A DNA stretch of 11,913 nt from Thermoplasmatota archaeon (GCA_030595765.1 JAUVCJ010000047.1:1-11913); one strand, 5' to 3'; positions 6,598 through 11,913 are shown, counted from the first letter of the stretch. Notes: a model not told the origin generated them from the letters alone. A program made the numbers and translations.

Positions 6598-7473
6598 TCA
6601 GATCATCTTTTGAAGGTCTTTCTTGCTCAGCCCCAGCTCCTGAACTATCGTGAGAACTCCCTTTGGGTCGTTATGAAGCATATGAGTGAGTATGGCAGAT
6701 TGGACCCTGACAACCTCTCTCAACTTCTCCAGCTCGGCCTGGGACTCGGAGTCCAATGGCATCTGGTTCTGTTCCTCTCCTTCACCATCGCTGTTGTCAT
6801 CCAACTCATCCTTGTCCCTGCTCTTCCTCTTGGGAGCTGAATCAGTATCGGACTCGCCAATGAAATCGAACACATCCTCTTCAGGTGGGCCAATTCCGTC
6901 ATCTCCAGCAAAATTCAGGCCGCATTTCTCGCACTGGACATCGTTTTCAGATATGGCTGAGCTACATGATGGGCACTGGAACACCAAGGGTTCAGAAGGA
7001 GTAGCACCTTCGGCCAATGGAGCATCATCATCGGTCAATGAAATATCATTCTCGGCCATTGGAACATCATCTTCAACCAATGGAATATCATCATCGGTCG
7101 ATGGAATAGCATCCTCGGCCATTGGAGCATCGCCGTCTTCTGGTACAGGCACTTTATCTTCATCATCGTCTTCTAAATCATCCGGAGGAGGTATGCTGTT
7201 CTCATCATCTCCACTGAATTCCTTATCTGTGCTGTTATCGTCAAAAGGCGGAGGTGGTGCCAGTTCTAGATCCGCAGTAATTTCATTGGTCGCGTCCTGC
7301 TCCAGCGGGATATTCTCTTCCTCTGATAGCGCTGAAGGCTTGTTGGACTTGCTTGCTTTCTTTTTCAGCACTGGCTTATGAGCTGGATGGCTCTTTTTCT
7401 TCTTCTTTTTCTTCTTTTGCCTGCTGCCAGGCTTGGGGCGGGGACTGTTCCCCTTCCCAGCTCCGTTGCTCAT
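6598..7473 (-). CDS. acidic low-complexity zinc-ribbon protein of unknown function
   Basis: This 291-residue protein belongs to no family I can name. Residues 1-48 are very basic, with a run of eight lysines at 20-27. Residues 50-165 are acidic and Pro-rich, including PPPP (73-76) and seven heptad-length repeats of the type D-x-P-x-A/V-E-D between about 115 and 160. A zinc ribbon follows (C167-P-S-C170 ... C181-E-K-C184-G). A charged linker contains KRKSRDKDE (215-223). The C-terminal 50 residues, from SESQAELEKLREVVRVQSA, are predicted helical and are the only part with ordinary composition. No signal peptide or membrane segment is seen. ATG 7473 was chosen because the upstream gene's stop lies only 4 bases before it; the frame opens further upstream but would overlap that gene. 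The basic-then-acidic layout suggests nucleic-acid or ribosome association, which is inference. Confidence 0.75.
   Translation of the reverse strand: MSNGAGKGNSPRPKPGSRQKKKKKKKKSHPAHKPVLKKKASKSNKPSALSEEENIPLEQDATNEITADLELAPPPPFDDNSTDKEFSGDDENSIPPPDDLEDDDEDKVPVPEDGDAPMAEDAIPSTDDDIPLVEDDVPMAENDISLTDDDAPLAEGATPSEPLVFQCPSCSSAISENDVQCEKCGLNFAGDDGIGPPEEDVFDFIGESDTDSAPKRKSRDKDELDDNSDGEGEEQNQMPLDSESQAELEKLREVVRVQSAILTHMLHNDPKGVLTIVQELGLSKKDLQKMI
7010..7135. repeat. six 21-bp tandem repeats inside the zinc-ribbon gene
   Basis: On the + strand, units start at 7010, 7031, 7052, 7073, 7094 and 7115. All but one begin TCGGYC, and all have an ATGG/TTGG-like centre and an AxCATC-like end. The 21-bp period keeps frame and gives seven-residue protein repeats alternating PMAED, PLVED, SLTDD and PSTDD cores. 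Divergence is moderate and there are no indels, so selection for frame or composition is likely. Confidence 0.85.
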
Positions 7474-7477
7474 CCGT

Positions 7478-7666
7478 TCACTCTTCCCCCAACTCGTAGC
7501 CAAGGATCTCCAGAACCTTGTCGTCATCCCAGCCCATCATCTTTGGTATTTTTGTGAAGAATTCTTCTATGGTAAGGCCTGTAACCTTTGCAAGCGCTTC
7601 TATGAAGCGCTTGTTCAATTCCTGCTTCTCCACCTTGATGGAACCACCAAACCTGTGTCTCGCCAC
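7478..7666 (-). CDS. 62-residue hypothetical protein, first gene of a two-gene unit
   Basis: I do not recognise the family. The sequence is soluble and mostly helical: a basic start (ARHRFGGS), then KVEKQELNKRFIEALAKV and IEEFFTKIPKMMGWDDDKVLEI, ending GYELGEE. No cysteines, signal or membrane segment are present. The GTG at 7666 is the likely start: there is no in-frame ATG before the conserved-looking helices, and a good TATA box lies about 30 bases upstream, which would give a leaderless or nearly leaderless message. Its TGA (7480-7478) sits 4 bases before the ATG of the zinc-ribbon gene, so the two are almost certainly co-transcribed and may act together. Confidence 0.7.
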   Translation of the reverse strand: MARHRFGGSIKVEKQELNKRFIEALAKVTGLTIEEFFTKIPKMMGWDDDKVLEILGYELGEE

Positions 7667-7693
7667 GAGTAGAACTAGGTGATAAGATTAAGT

Positions 7694-7702
7694 GATATAT
7701 TA
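7694..7702 (-). promoter_or_regulatory. TATA box of the small-protein/zinc-ribbon unit
   Basis: The minus strand reads TAATATATC, a good archaeal TATA element, centred about 32 bases before the GTG at 7666. Initiation ~25 bases downstream would fall about 5-8 bases before that codon, arguing for the GTG start and for very little leader. Confidence 0.55.
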
Positions 7703-7770
7703 GTGTTGCAGTTTATGTAATCGGGGGCGATGTCATAAGCCAGCACAATGATTTATGCTCAAAATGCAAC

Positions 7771-8178
7771 TCATTCGGGTTTTAGGCGCTTGCACATCTT
7801 GACTACTGCTTCCACTGCATCTTTTGCCTTGTCGATGCGTGCCTCTGCCTGGAGCCTAGACATCCCAGGGCCGCTGATGCCCAGGCCTATAGGCTTCTCA
7901 TACTCCACCGATAGGTCGGTAATCTTTCTACTGGTCTGACCCATGACGACCTGGTCATGCTCTGTTTCCCCTTCCATCACACATCCGATGGTCACCACGC
8001 CATCAATATCAGGGGTGGTAACCAGCATTTTCACTGCCAGTGGTATGTCAAACACACCCGGCACACGTATGATTCTGCCAGGAACGGCTCCAAGAAACTC
8101 GGTATGCTCCTTTGCCCTTTCCAGCATCATCATGGTTATGTCGTAGTTGAACTCGCTCACAACGTATCCTATCTTCAT
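7771..8178 (-). CDS. ribH: 6,7-dimethyl-8-ribityllumazine synthase (lumazine synthase)
   Basis: RibH condenses 5-amino-6-ribitylaminouracil with 3,4-dihydroxy-2-butanone 4-phosphate to give 6,7-dimethyl-8-ribityllumazine, the penultimate riboflavin step; family members form 60-mer or pentamer shells. The 135 residues match archaeal members in size. Visible family features are SEFNYDIT (8-14) for the pyrimidine ring, VPGVFDIPLAVKML (39-52), GCVMEGETEHDQVV (65-78) with the likely catalytic His74, and PIGLGISGPGMSRLQAEARI (96-115). The ATG at 8178 was chosen for its strong GGAGG seven bases upstream and because the family begins there; an upstream in-frame extension to 8247 is unsupported. It is the last gene of the riboflavin operon, separated from ribC by 174 bp holding chained mini-ORFs. 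Confidence 0.95.
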   Translation of the reverse strand: MKIGYVVSEFNYDITMMMLERAKEHTEFLGAVPGRIIRVPGVFDIPLAVKMLVTTPDIDGVVTIGCVMEGETEHDQVVMGQTSRKITDLSVEYEKPIGLGISGPGMSRLQAEARIDKAKDAVEAVVKMCKRLKPE

Positions 8179-8185
8179 TTTTATT

Positions 8186-8190
8186 CCTCC
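8186..8190 (-). promoter_or_regulatory. ribosome binding site fixing the ribH start
   Basis: GGAGG on the minus strand sits seven bases before ATG 8178. It lies after the TAA (8209-8207) that ends the preceding mini-ORF, so ribH can be initiated independently. Confidence 0.75.
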
Positions 8191-8206
8191 CGTTTCTAAC
8201 TCCACT

Positions 8207-8330
8207 TTATTTAGGTTTATTCTGATTGGCAATCCTGTTCTGATCATCTGATTCGTTATTCAGTTCCGCGTTCATGATTGGTTAGCATCTTCTTCTGATT
8301 TCATGATTCGATATCTTGATTGATAATCAT
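8207..8330 (-). other. chain of three overlapping mini-ORFs in the ribC-ribH gap, in decayed 26-29 bp repeats
   Basis: On the minus strand, ATG 8330 opens nine codons (MIINQDIES) ending TGA at 8301. That TGA overlaps the next ATG in an ATGA tetranucleotide. The second frame (8304-8272) encodes MKSEEDANQS and again ends ATGA, opening a 22-codon frame (8275-8207) that stops TAA 28 bases before ribH. The same DNA breaks into diverged units, each starting AATCA(T)GA, at intervals of 26-29 bases. The frames lack clear ribosome sites and may be by-products of the repeats. Confidence 0.35.
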
Positions 8331-8352
8331 GTTCTGTTTTCCCAATATGTCG

Positions 8353-8850
8353 TCAATGCCTGCCCTGGCTACCTGCGCTAGTTAGCCCCTCGGCACTGCC
8401 TTTGTCCTCAAAGCCCTGTCTAGCTCCTGTTCCTGCCATCTTTGAAAGCTTTTCTGGGTGGAAAAGCAGATTATATGCGTTCTCGGCATGCTCCTCAACC
8501 CTTCGTCTTGCAAGCCAAGCTAGCTCCTTGTCGTCTTCAGCCTCGTCCTCATGGACAAATACCTCGATTATATGCTTGCAAGTCTGTAGCTGAACCTGTA
8601 TGAGCCCGGTGGAAGCCTCGTGCGCACATACCTTGTCTATGTCCTTTGGACCGGGCATGCCAAGGGCAATGGCCATGTCACAACCCCTCTGATCCAACAG
8701 GATCTTGCAGGCAACTGGCAGGTCCTTGACTCCAGGCACAGTGTAACGCTCCACAACAAAATATGTGCCAGTCTCTTCCAGGCGCCTCTTGGCATACTTG
8801 TACATGTCCACCCTGGCAAATGTGGTATCAGCAATTCCAATCCGCTTCAA
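8353..8850 (-). CDS. ribC: archaeal riboflavin synthase
   Basis: Archaeal RibC dismutates two 6,7-dimethyl-8-ribityllumazine molecules to riboflavin plus the ribitylaminouracil. It is unrelated to the bacterial trimeric RibE-type enzyme and descends from the lumazine synthase fold. The 165-residue product follows the family closely: KRIGIADTTFARVDM (2-16), YTVPGVKDLPVACKILL (36-52), ALGMPG (62-67), KVCAHEAS (73-80), HIIEVFVHEDEAEDDKELAWLARRR (93-117), EEHAENAYNLLF (119-130) and MAGTGARQGFED (138-149). I place the start at TTG 8850: the family begins here, a GGAGG lies six bases upstream, and no in-frame ATG exists. An in-frame TTG at 8922 would add 24 residues unlike the family and overlap ribL. 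The last ~15 residues (GSAEGLTSAGSQGRH) extend beyond the usual end and look unconserved. Confidence 0.94.
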   Translation of the reverse strand: MKRIGIADTTFARVDMYKYAKRRLEETGTYFVVERYTVPGVKDLPVACKILLDQRGCDMAIALGMPGPKDIDKVCAHEASTGLIQVQLQTCKHIIEVFVHEDEAEDDKELAWLARRRVEEHAENAYNLLFHPEKLSKMAGTGARQGFEDKGSAEGLTSAGSQGRH

Positions 8851-8918
8851 ACCATCCCTCCATTCCAACGAAAGAGCCAATTGCAATTCTGGAAGCCAAC
8901 CATATCCATAAAGACCAT
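8847..8918 (-). other. 23-codon ORF exactly filling the ribL-ribC gap
   Basis: On the minus strand, an ATG at 8918 follows the ribL TGA (8921-8919) with no gap. It runs 23 codons to a TGA (8849-8847) that overlaps the ribC TTG as TTGA. The product would be hydrophobic and aromatic (starting MVFMDMVGFQNCNW). The ribC ribosome site lies inside it. It resembles no family I know. It may be a coupling or leader frame, or chance. Confidence 0.3.
8857..8861 (-). promoter_or_regulatory. ribosome binding site fixing a TTG start for ribC
   Basis: GGAGG (minus strand), followed by GATGGT and then TTG 8850. Spacing of six bases is good for initiation and decides the short, family-consistent start of ribC over the upstream TTG. 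Confidence 0.7.
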
Positions 8919-9371
8919 TCAATCACCCTCTACTTCTTTCATCCGATTCTGGTAGGTGTACCAATCTATGACCTTGCGCAGTATCTTTCTGGTTCCGTTG
9001 AGGTCGTCGTGCAGTTGCCCTATGCGCACTACCTTGGCTACTATCCCGTTTTCCTCCAGCTCCTTCTGGAGTATATCATCATCAGGGGGTTGGTCATGGC
9101 CAAGGGCTATGATGTCGGGGGCGATCTGTTTGACCACCTCATATCTGCCACCGCTCTTTCCAATGATGGCATGAGCAACTGGCTTGAGAGAGCCAACAAG
9201 CTCCGCCCTCATCTTCTCAGGAGTGATGGGGTCATGCTTCAACTTGCGAACGGTGTCATCACAGGCTACAACAACCCAGAGCTCGTCGCCCAGGGCTCTT
9301 GCCTCGGTCAAGTAATGGACATGGCCCATGTGCAGGATGTCGAATACCCCAGATGCCATGACTCGAACCAT
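8919..9371 (-). CDS. ribL: archaeal FAD synthetase (FMN adenylyltransferase)
   Basis: RibL transfers AMP (or CMP in vitro for the Methanocaldococcus enzyme) to FMN to form FAD. It belongs to the nucleotidyltransferase family of glycerol-3-phosphate cytidylyltransferases and is not related to bacterial RibF. The 150 residues show GVFDILHMGHVHYL (8-21) with the HxGH catalytic motif at 14-17, ACDDTVRKLK (36-45), PEKMRAELV (51-59), DIIALGHDQ (86-94), and near the C-terminus NGTRKI (125-130), in place of the usual (S/T)S-T-x-I nucleotide loop. ATG 9371 has AGGGG seven bases upstream. It lies second in the rib operon, 53 bp after ribB and 68 bp before ribC. That places FAD formation together with riboflavin synthesis even though no FMN-forming kinase gene is visible here. 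Confidence 0.92.
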   Translation of the reverse strand: MVRVMASGVFDILHMGHVHYLTEARALGDELWVVVACDDTVRKLKHDPITPEKMRAELVGSLKPVAHAIIGKSGGRYEVVKQIAPDIIALGHDQPPDDDILQKELEENGIVAKVVRIGQLHDDLNGTRKILRKVIDWYTYQNRMKEVEGD

Positions 9372-9396
9372 TTTTTCCCCTCTGAATTTTAGCGGT

Positions 9397-9428
9397 CTAA
9401 TCGGTTATTCTCACTCAATTGTTCTCAT
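9397..9428 (-). other. two overlapping mini-ORFs bridging ribB to ribL
   Basis: The ribB stop is part of ATGA: ATG 9428 opens MRTIE and stops TGA at 9411, itself part of a GTGA. GTG 9414 then opens MRITD (GTG read as Met) and stops TAG at 9397, 25 bases before ribL. Two 14-base units (AATGAGAACAATTG and AGTGAGAATAACCG) underlie them. With only five codons each, chance is a real possibility. Confidence 0.25.
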
Positions 9429-10138
9429 TTGGATTCATTCCAATTCTTCCAGGCATCAATGATCTCGACACCTTCAAGGAAGGTCAAGTCCTTCTCCCTG
9501 GCATACTCGGCGGCTTCCTCTTTGGTCAGCGCGTTTGGACAATCCATCATCTCGCAGCCTGTGGCTGTTGGTAGCAATCCAGCCATCTTAACCAATGCAA
9601 TGCCAAGCTCGCTGTGGCCGAAACGATTCTCCAACGGCTTCTGGGAGGCGTTGCAGATGGCAACATGACCTGGAGACCTGAATCTGGAGCCAAACAGCTT
9701 CTGAGCCAAATGTGTGTCCATCTCCTTTACCTCGCTTGCCGTTCTTGCGAACTCGGATATGGTTAGAGCCCTGTCCTTGTCGGTAACGCCAGTGAAGGTC
9801 TTTCTGTGATTGATCGTAACAGAAAAGCTAGACTTGGTGTCGTAGGGAATATCATTAGGTATCAGATCCTTCAGTAGAGGCCAGCGGCTTCCTGCTTTAT
9901 AGAATACATCTGAAAGGTAGGGCAGCCCAAGCTTGTTGTGAATCTCGTAACTGGCCATTAAAAATATTATACCTCCGCCATCCAACCTGAGAGTCTGGAT
10001 GGATTCTGGGGTCACGAACTGCGAGGCGATTATCAGGTCGGTCTCTCGCTCGCGCTTGTCTGAGTCATAGACCAGTATAAATTTGCCGGCTTTAAGGTCG
10101 TCCAGTGCGCTCTCGATCCTACCATTCGCATCTGTCAT
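9425..10138 (-). CDS. ribB: 3,4-dihydroxy-2-butanone 4-phosphate synthase
   Basis: RibB converts ribulose 5-phosphate to 3,4-dihydroxy-2-butanone 4-phosphate plus formate with Mg2+, feeding the four-carbon unit to RibH. The 237-residue protein is a stand-alone archaeal type with no GTP cyclohydrolase II fused. Motifs in order: YDSDKRERETDLIIASQFVTP (24-44), LDGGGIIFLM (52-61), NDIPYDTKSSFSVTINHRKTF (95-115), TGVTDKDRALTI (116-127), FRSPGHVAICNA (153-164) and RFGHSELGIALVKMAGLLPT (172-191), then CEMMD. Metal ligands are expected at Glu30 and His175. The acidic residue usually found in the first motif (DxD[D/E]RExE) is Lys28 here. ATG 10138 lies about 30 bases after a strong TATA box, so the mRNA is probably leaderless or nearly so. 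First gene of the rib operon. Confidence 0.94.
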   Translation of the reverse strand: MTDANGRIESALDDLKAGKFILVYDSDKRERETDLIIASQFVTPESIQTLRLDGGGIIFLMASYEIHNKLGLPYLSDVFYKAGSRWPLLKDLIPNDIPYDTKSSFSVTINHRKTFTGVTDKDRALTISEFARTASEVKEMDTHLAQKLFGSRFRSPGHVAICNASQKPLENRFGHSELGIALVKMAGLLPTATGCEMMDCPNALTKEEAAEYAREKDLTFLEGVEIIDAWKNWNESK

Positions 10139-10160
10139 GAGTCATGGAAGCCAAGGCGCG

Positions 10161-10170
10161 ATATATAAAT
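10161..10170 (-). promoter_or_regulatory. TATA box of the riboflavin operon
   Basis: The minus strand reads ATTTATATAT, a near-ideal archaeal TATA element centred about 27 bases before the ribB ATG. Transcription would begin at or just before that ATG. No second promoter of similar quality is seen between the rib genes, so one transcript for ribB-ribL-ribC-ribH is expected. Confidence 0.65.
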
Positions 10171-10180
10171 TATTAGTATT

Positions 10181-10204
10181 TACCAAAAATTGGGTAGATA
10201 CCCA
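10181..10204. promoter_or_regulatory. palindromic operator candidate upstream of the rib operon promoter
   Basis: TGGGTA-GA-TACCCA (10191-10204) is a perfect 6-bp inverted repeat with a 2-base spacer. A further half-site, TACC (10181-10184), faces GGGTA at 10192-10196 to form a second, looser inverted repeat. The element begins ~10-20 bp upstream of the TATA box. In several archaea the HTH-kinase fusion RbkR controls riboflavin genes by binding such palindromes. Whether this is an RbkR site cannot be decided from this window. Confidence 0.4.
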
Positions 10205-10339
10205 TTACGCAAGCGCATCTATCAGTTGCTCGATAAACCTCTTCACCCTTCATATTATTTCTTAATTCATTGAGCACATTTGCTCTGAAACAATTTCTAC
10301 CAGCAAATTAGCTATGCCCCATTAGAGATTTCCAGCCCT

Positions 10340-11913
10340 TCACTCTATTGGTGGATATGGTGGTTGCCCGTTCCAATCCCTTGTCGATTCAGAAGGTGAA
10401 TAAAACTCGTCTCCAGTTGAAGATATTGGAGTCTCAGGCGGCAAGTATTCCTCCTCGCCAATATCAGCATTTTTCTTCCCATGTGAATGCAACAGTGCAA
10501 CTGCCATTAGAGCAATTACGCCTATGAGTGCGATGATCGTCATCATATAAGGGTCAATATCATCTGTGCCAATAGTTCCCTCATTCTCACTGACCCATCT
10601 GGTAGCATCATTGGGATAGGCATCAGAGGAGTCAACAACTCCATCTCCATCTGTATCTGTGGTCGAAAGCTCGAATGGCGCAGCTGTGGCATTGGTGGGA
10701 TCGGTGTCAGAGAGATACTCCTGTAGGTTGGAGTAGCCATCGCCATCAGAATCTGTAGTGGCCTGAGCACTCGTGTTAGCCCAGTATGTATTCTCCCAGC
10801 TGTCCGGCATCCCATCACTGTCAATATCTATATCTTCATCAATCACATCATCGTCCCCAGCATCGGGATCCTGGCTCTGAACAGGGAAGCTGATTATATC
10901 AACGGCATTGATTACCACGTTAGTTATGGGTCGGTCTCTGCTGTCGGTTTGTACTTCGGCTATGGCCCTCATTATGTCCATGCCCCGAAATATCTGGCCA
11001 AACACTGCATAGCCAGGATCTCCACCATTGGGATCCACGGATTTATCATTGAGAAAATGTTGTGATCCATCACAAAAATAGAACTGGCTAGTACCGCTCT
11101 CCGGATCGCTGGTTCTTGCCAAAGCTACAGCACCGTCACTGTGAACCAGCCCCGGCCCAATTTCTAGGTCAATTGGAGGGTAGGTCTGACCCTTTAGGTT
11201 CCCATTCTGGAGATTGCCTCCTCCCTGGACTACAAAGTTATCTATTACCCTGTGGAAAATGAGGCCGTTATAGTATCCAGCTTCTGCATACCGGATGAAA
11301 TTGGTTGTGGTGTTCGGAGCCCTTTCCTCGTAGAGCTCGAAGCCAATGAGCCCCATGGTGGTCCAGACCAAGGCGACCTTGTTGCTATCGTTACTGGGCT
11401 GATAGATATCCTTGATGAGTGGACGCTCTATCTCCAACGCAATGTCTGGATAATCCAAACCTCCTCCGAGATGATAGAGGCTAATTTCAAGGTCTTCATT
11501 CACAAGATAGATAATCGGGGTGTAAATCACATTATAGTCAGAGAAGATATCACCATTATCCTGTATGAATATCCAGTTGAAGCCGTAGGTGTCTCTATAA
11601 TTTCTCACATCCTGGGCATTGGAATCGCTCTGGGATATTGACAAGATGGTGATCGAAGCAGTGTAGTTTTCATAGATTTGAGTCAGCACATTCAGATGTA
11701 AGGTTAGACAATGGGAGCATATAGGGGAAAAAAAGTCCAGTATGACAGGTCCGTCTTTAACAAGCTCGGCAAGATCTTGAGGATTTTCATCCACATCAAG
11801 CACCGAAATATTGGGTGCTGTGCTATCAACACCTAAGGATTGAGTGGCGGCAGGAAGTGGAATTGCTAGAAAGGCCGAGGCGATAAAGCACACAAGAATC
11901 TGTAGCGTAATAA
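10340..11913 (-). CDS. exported thioredoxin-like/cyclophilin fusion protein with Ca-loop repeats and C-terminal membrane anchor (5' truncated)
   Basis: The frame is open to the window edge. The GTG at 11893 falls inside the signal peptide (visible ITLQILVCFIASAFLA, ending near PLPAATQS), so the true start is outside. Counting from that GTG: residues ~25-145 are a thioredoxin-like domain of the TlpA/AhpC type with a CSHC redox motif at 59-62 and a cis-proline candidate at YTP (124-126). Residues ~172-335 are a cyclophilin-type peptidyl-prolyl isomerase with FHRVIDNFVVQGG (213-225; Arg215, Gln223 catalytic), QFYFCD (270-275) and GYAVFGQI (294-301). Acidic DxDSDG / DSDGDG / DTDGDG loops at 357-361, 381-386 and 413-418 resemble calcium-binding thrombospondin-3 repeats. 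A membrane helix at ~449-469 (MMTIIALIGVIALMAVALL) is followed by a 45-residue hydrophilic tail rich in Pro. It is probably a surface folding factor combining disulfide and proline chemistry. It precedes the rib operon by ~200 bp on the same strand. Confidence 0.9.
   Translation of the reverse strand, partial: ITLQILVCFIASAFLAIPLPAATQSLGVDSTAPNISVLDVDENPQDLAELVKDGPVILDFFSPICSHCLTLHLNVLTQIYENYTASITILSISQSDSNAQDVRNYRDTYGFNWIFIQDNGDIFSDYNVIYTPIIYLVNEDLEISLYHLGGGLDYPDIALEIERPLIKDIYQPSNDSNKVALVWTTMGLIGFELYEERAPNTTTNFIRYAEAGYYNGLIFHRVIDNFVVQGGGNLQNGNLKGQTYPPIDLEIGPGLVHSDGAVALARTSDPESGTSQFYFCDGSQHFLNDKSVDPNGGDPGYAVFGQIFRGMDIMRAIAEVQTDSRDRPITNVVINAVDIISFPVQSQDPDAGDDDVIDEDIDIDSDGMPDSWENTYWANTSAQATTDSDGDGYSNLQEYLSDTDPTNATAAPFELSTTDTDGDGVVDSSDAYPNDATRWVSENEGTIGTDDIDPYMMTIIALIGVIALMAVALLHSHGKKNADIGEEEYLPPETPISSTGDEFYSPSESTRDWNGQPPYPPIE

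Larger units (their letters stand above)
10139..10339. other. intergenic region between the cyclophilin gene and ribB
   Basis: The 201 bases hold the ribB TATA box (10161-10170) and the palindrome above it (10181-10204). A weak hairpin, GAGCA-CATT-TGCTC (10272-10285), may help end the upstream transcript. Otherwise the DNA is AT-rich without an open frame I would call a gene. Confidence 0.6.

Noticed and set aside
6686..7381. 231-codon serine-rich + strand frame opposite the zinc-ribbon gene
   Set aside because: Serine-rich composition is what the reverse strand of Asp/Glu repeats gives; no start signal and it runs against the zinc-ribbon reading.
8179..8247. N-terminal extension of ribH to 8247
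   Set aside because: The extra residues are unlike the family, while GGAGG at the right distance supports ATG 8178.
8763..9392. 209-codon + strand frame over ribC and ribL
   Set aside because: Shadow of two clearly conserved enzymes on the opposite strand.
10272..10285. Strong terminator hairpin after the cyclophilin gene
   Set aside because: Only five base pairs and no following T-run; mentioned within the intergenic entry but not called.
10139..10339. FMN riboswitch ahead of ribB
   Set aside because: No RFN-type conserved segments or multistem layout, and the TATA position leaves essentially no 5' leader for one.
11252..11641. 129-codon + strand frame opposite the thioredoxin/cyclophilin gene
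   Set aside because: Antisense to well-conserved domains with no supporting signals.

Overview
The window reads as a euryarchaeal chromosome segment, most likely Thermoplasmatota-like, though that lineage call is tentative. The archaeal markers are an aIF5B-type initiation factor C-terminus, an HVO_0476-type zinc-finger protein, the archaeal-only riboflavin enzymes RibC and RibL, AT-rich TATA-like boxes a short distance upstream of some starts, and SD sequences of the GGAGG/GGTGA type. Large secreted proteins with calcium-loop repeats and C-terminal anchors fit that group as well. I see no rRNA, tRNA, insertion sequence or CRISPR array.

Left part (1-2134, + strand): the 3' two-thirds or so of the aIF5B gene, a 123-bp spacer made of decayed ~30-bp tandem repeats, then a zinc-ribbon protein gene. 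A convergent secreted subtilisin-like protease (2200-4239, - strand) has a C-terminal PGF-type membrane/sorting tail. A 325-bp divergent spacer (4243-4567) holds a GC-rich 12-bp palindrome beside a clean six-unit array of 16-bp repeats. A DUF354 (GT-B-like) gene and sfsA follow on the + strand, separated by more short duplications, including two related 10-codon ORFs. The second of these ends in a TAATG overlap with the sfsA start.

Middle (6598-7702, - strand): a two-gene unit of a 62-residue protein and an acidic, low-complexity zinc-ribbon protein with six 21-bp repeats, driven by a TATA box near 7698.

Right part (7771-10204, - strand): a riboflavin/FAD operon transcribed ribB-ribL-ribC-ribH. 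RibB makes dihydroxybutanone phosphate. RibH condenses it with the pyrimidine to give dimethylribityllumazine. RibC dismutates that to riboflavin. RibL adenylylates FMN to FAD. The kinase and the GTP-derived branch are not in the window. A TATA box lies ~30 bp upstream of ribB, and a palindromic operator candidate lies ~20 bp beyond it. The gaps between the rib genes are largely occupied by mini-ORFs linked by ATGA/GTGA/TTGA-type overlaps. At the far right is a 5'-truncated gene for an exported, membrane-anchored protein joining a thioredoxin-like domain, a cyclophilin domain and calcium-loop repeats.

The recurring theme worth following is that same-strand spacers in this genome are built from decayed short tandem repeats, often starting at the stop codon of the upstream gene, and that these carry mini-ORFs connecting one gene to the next.
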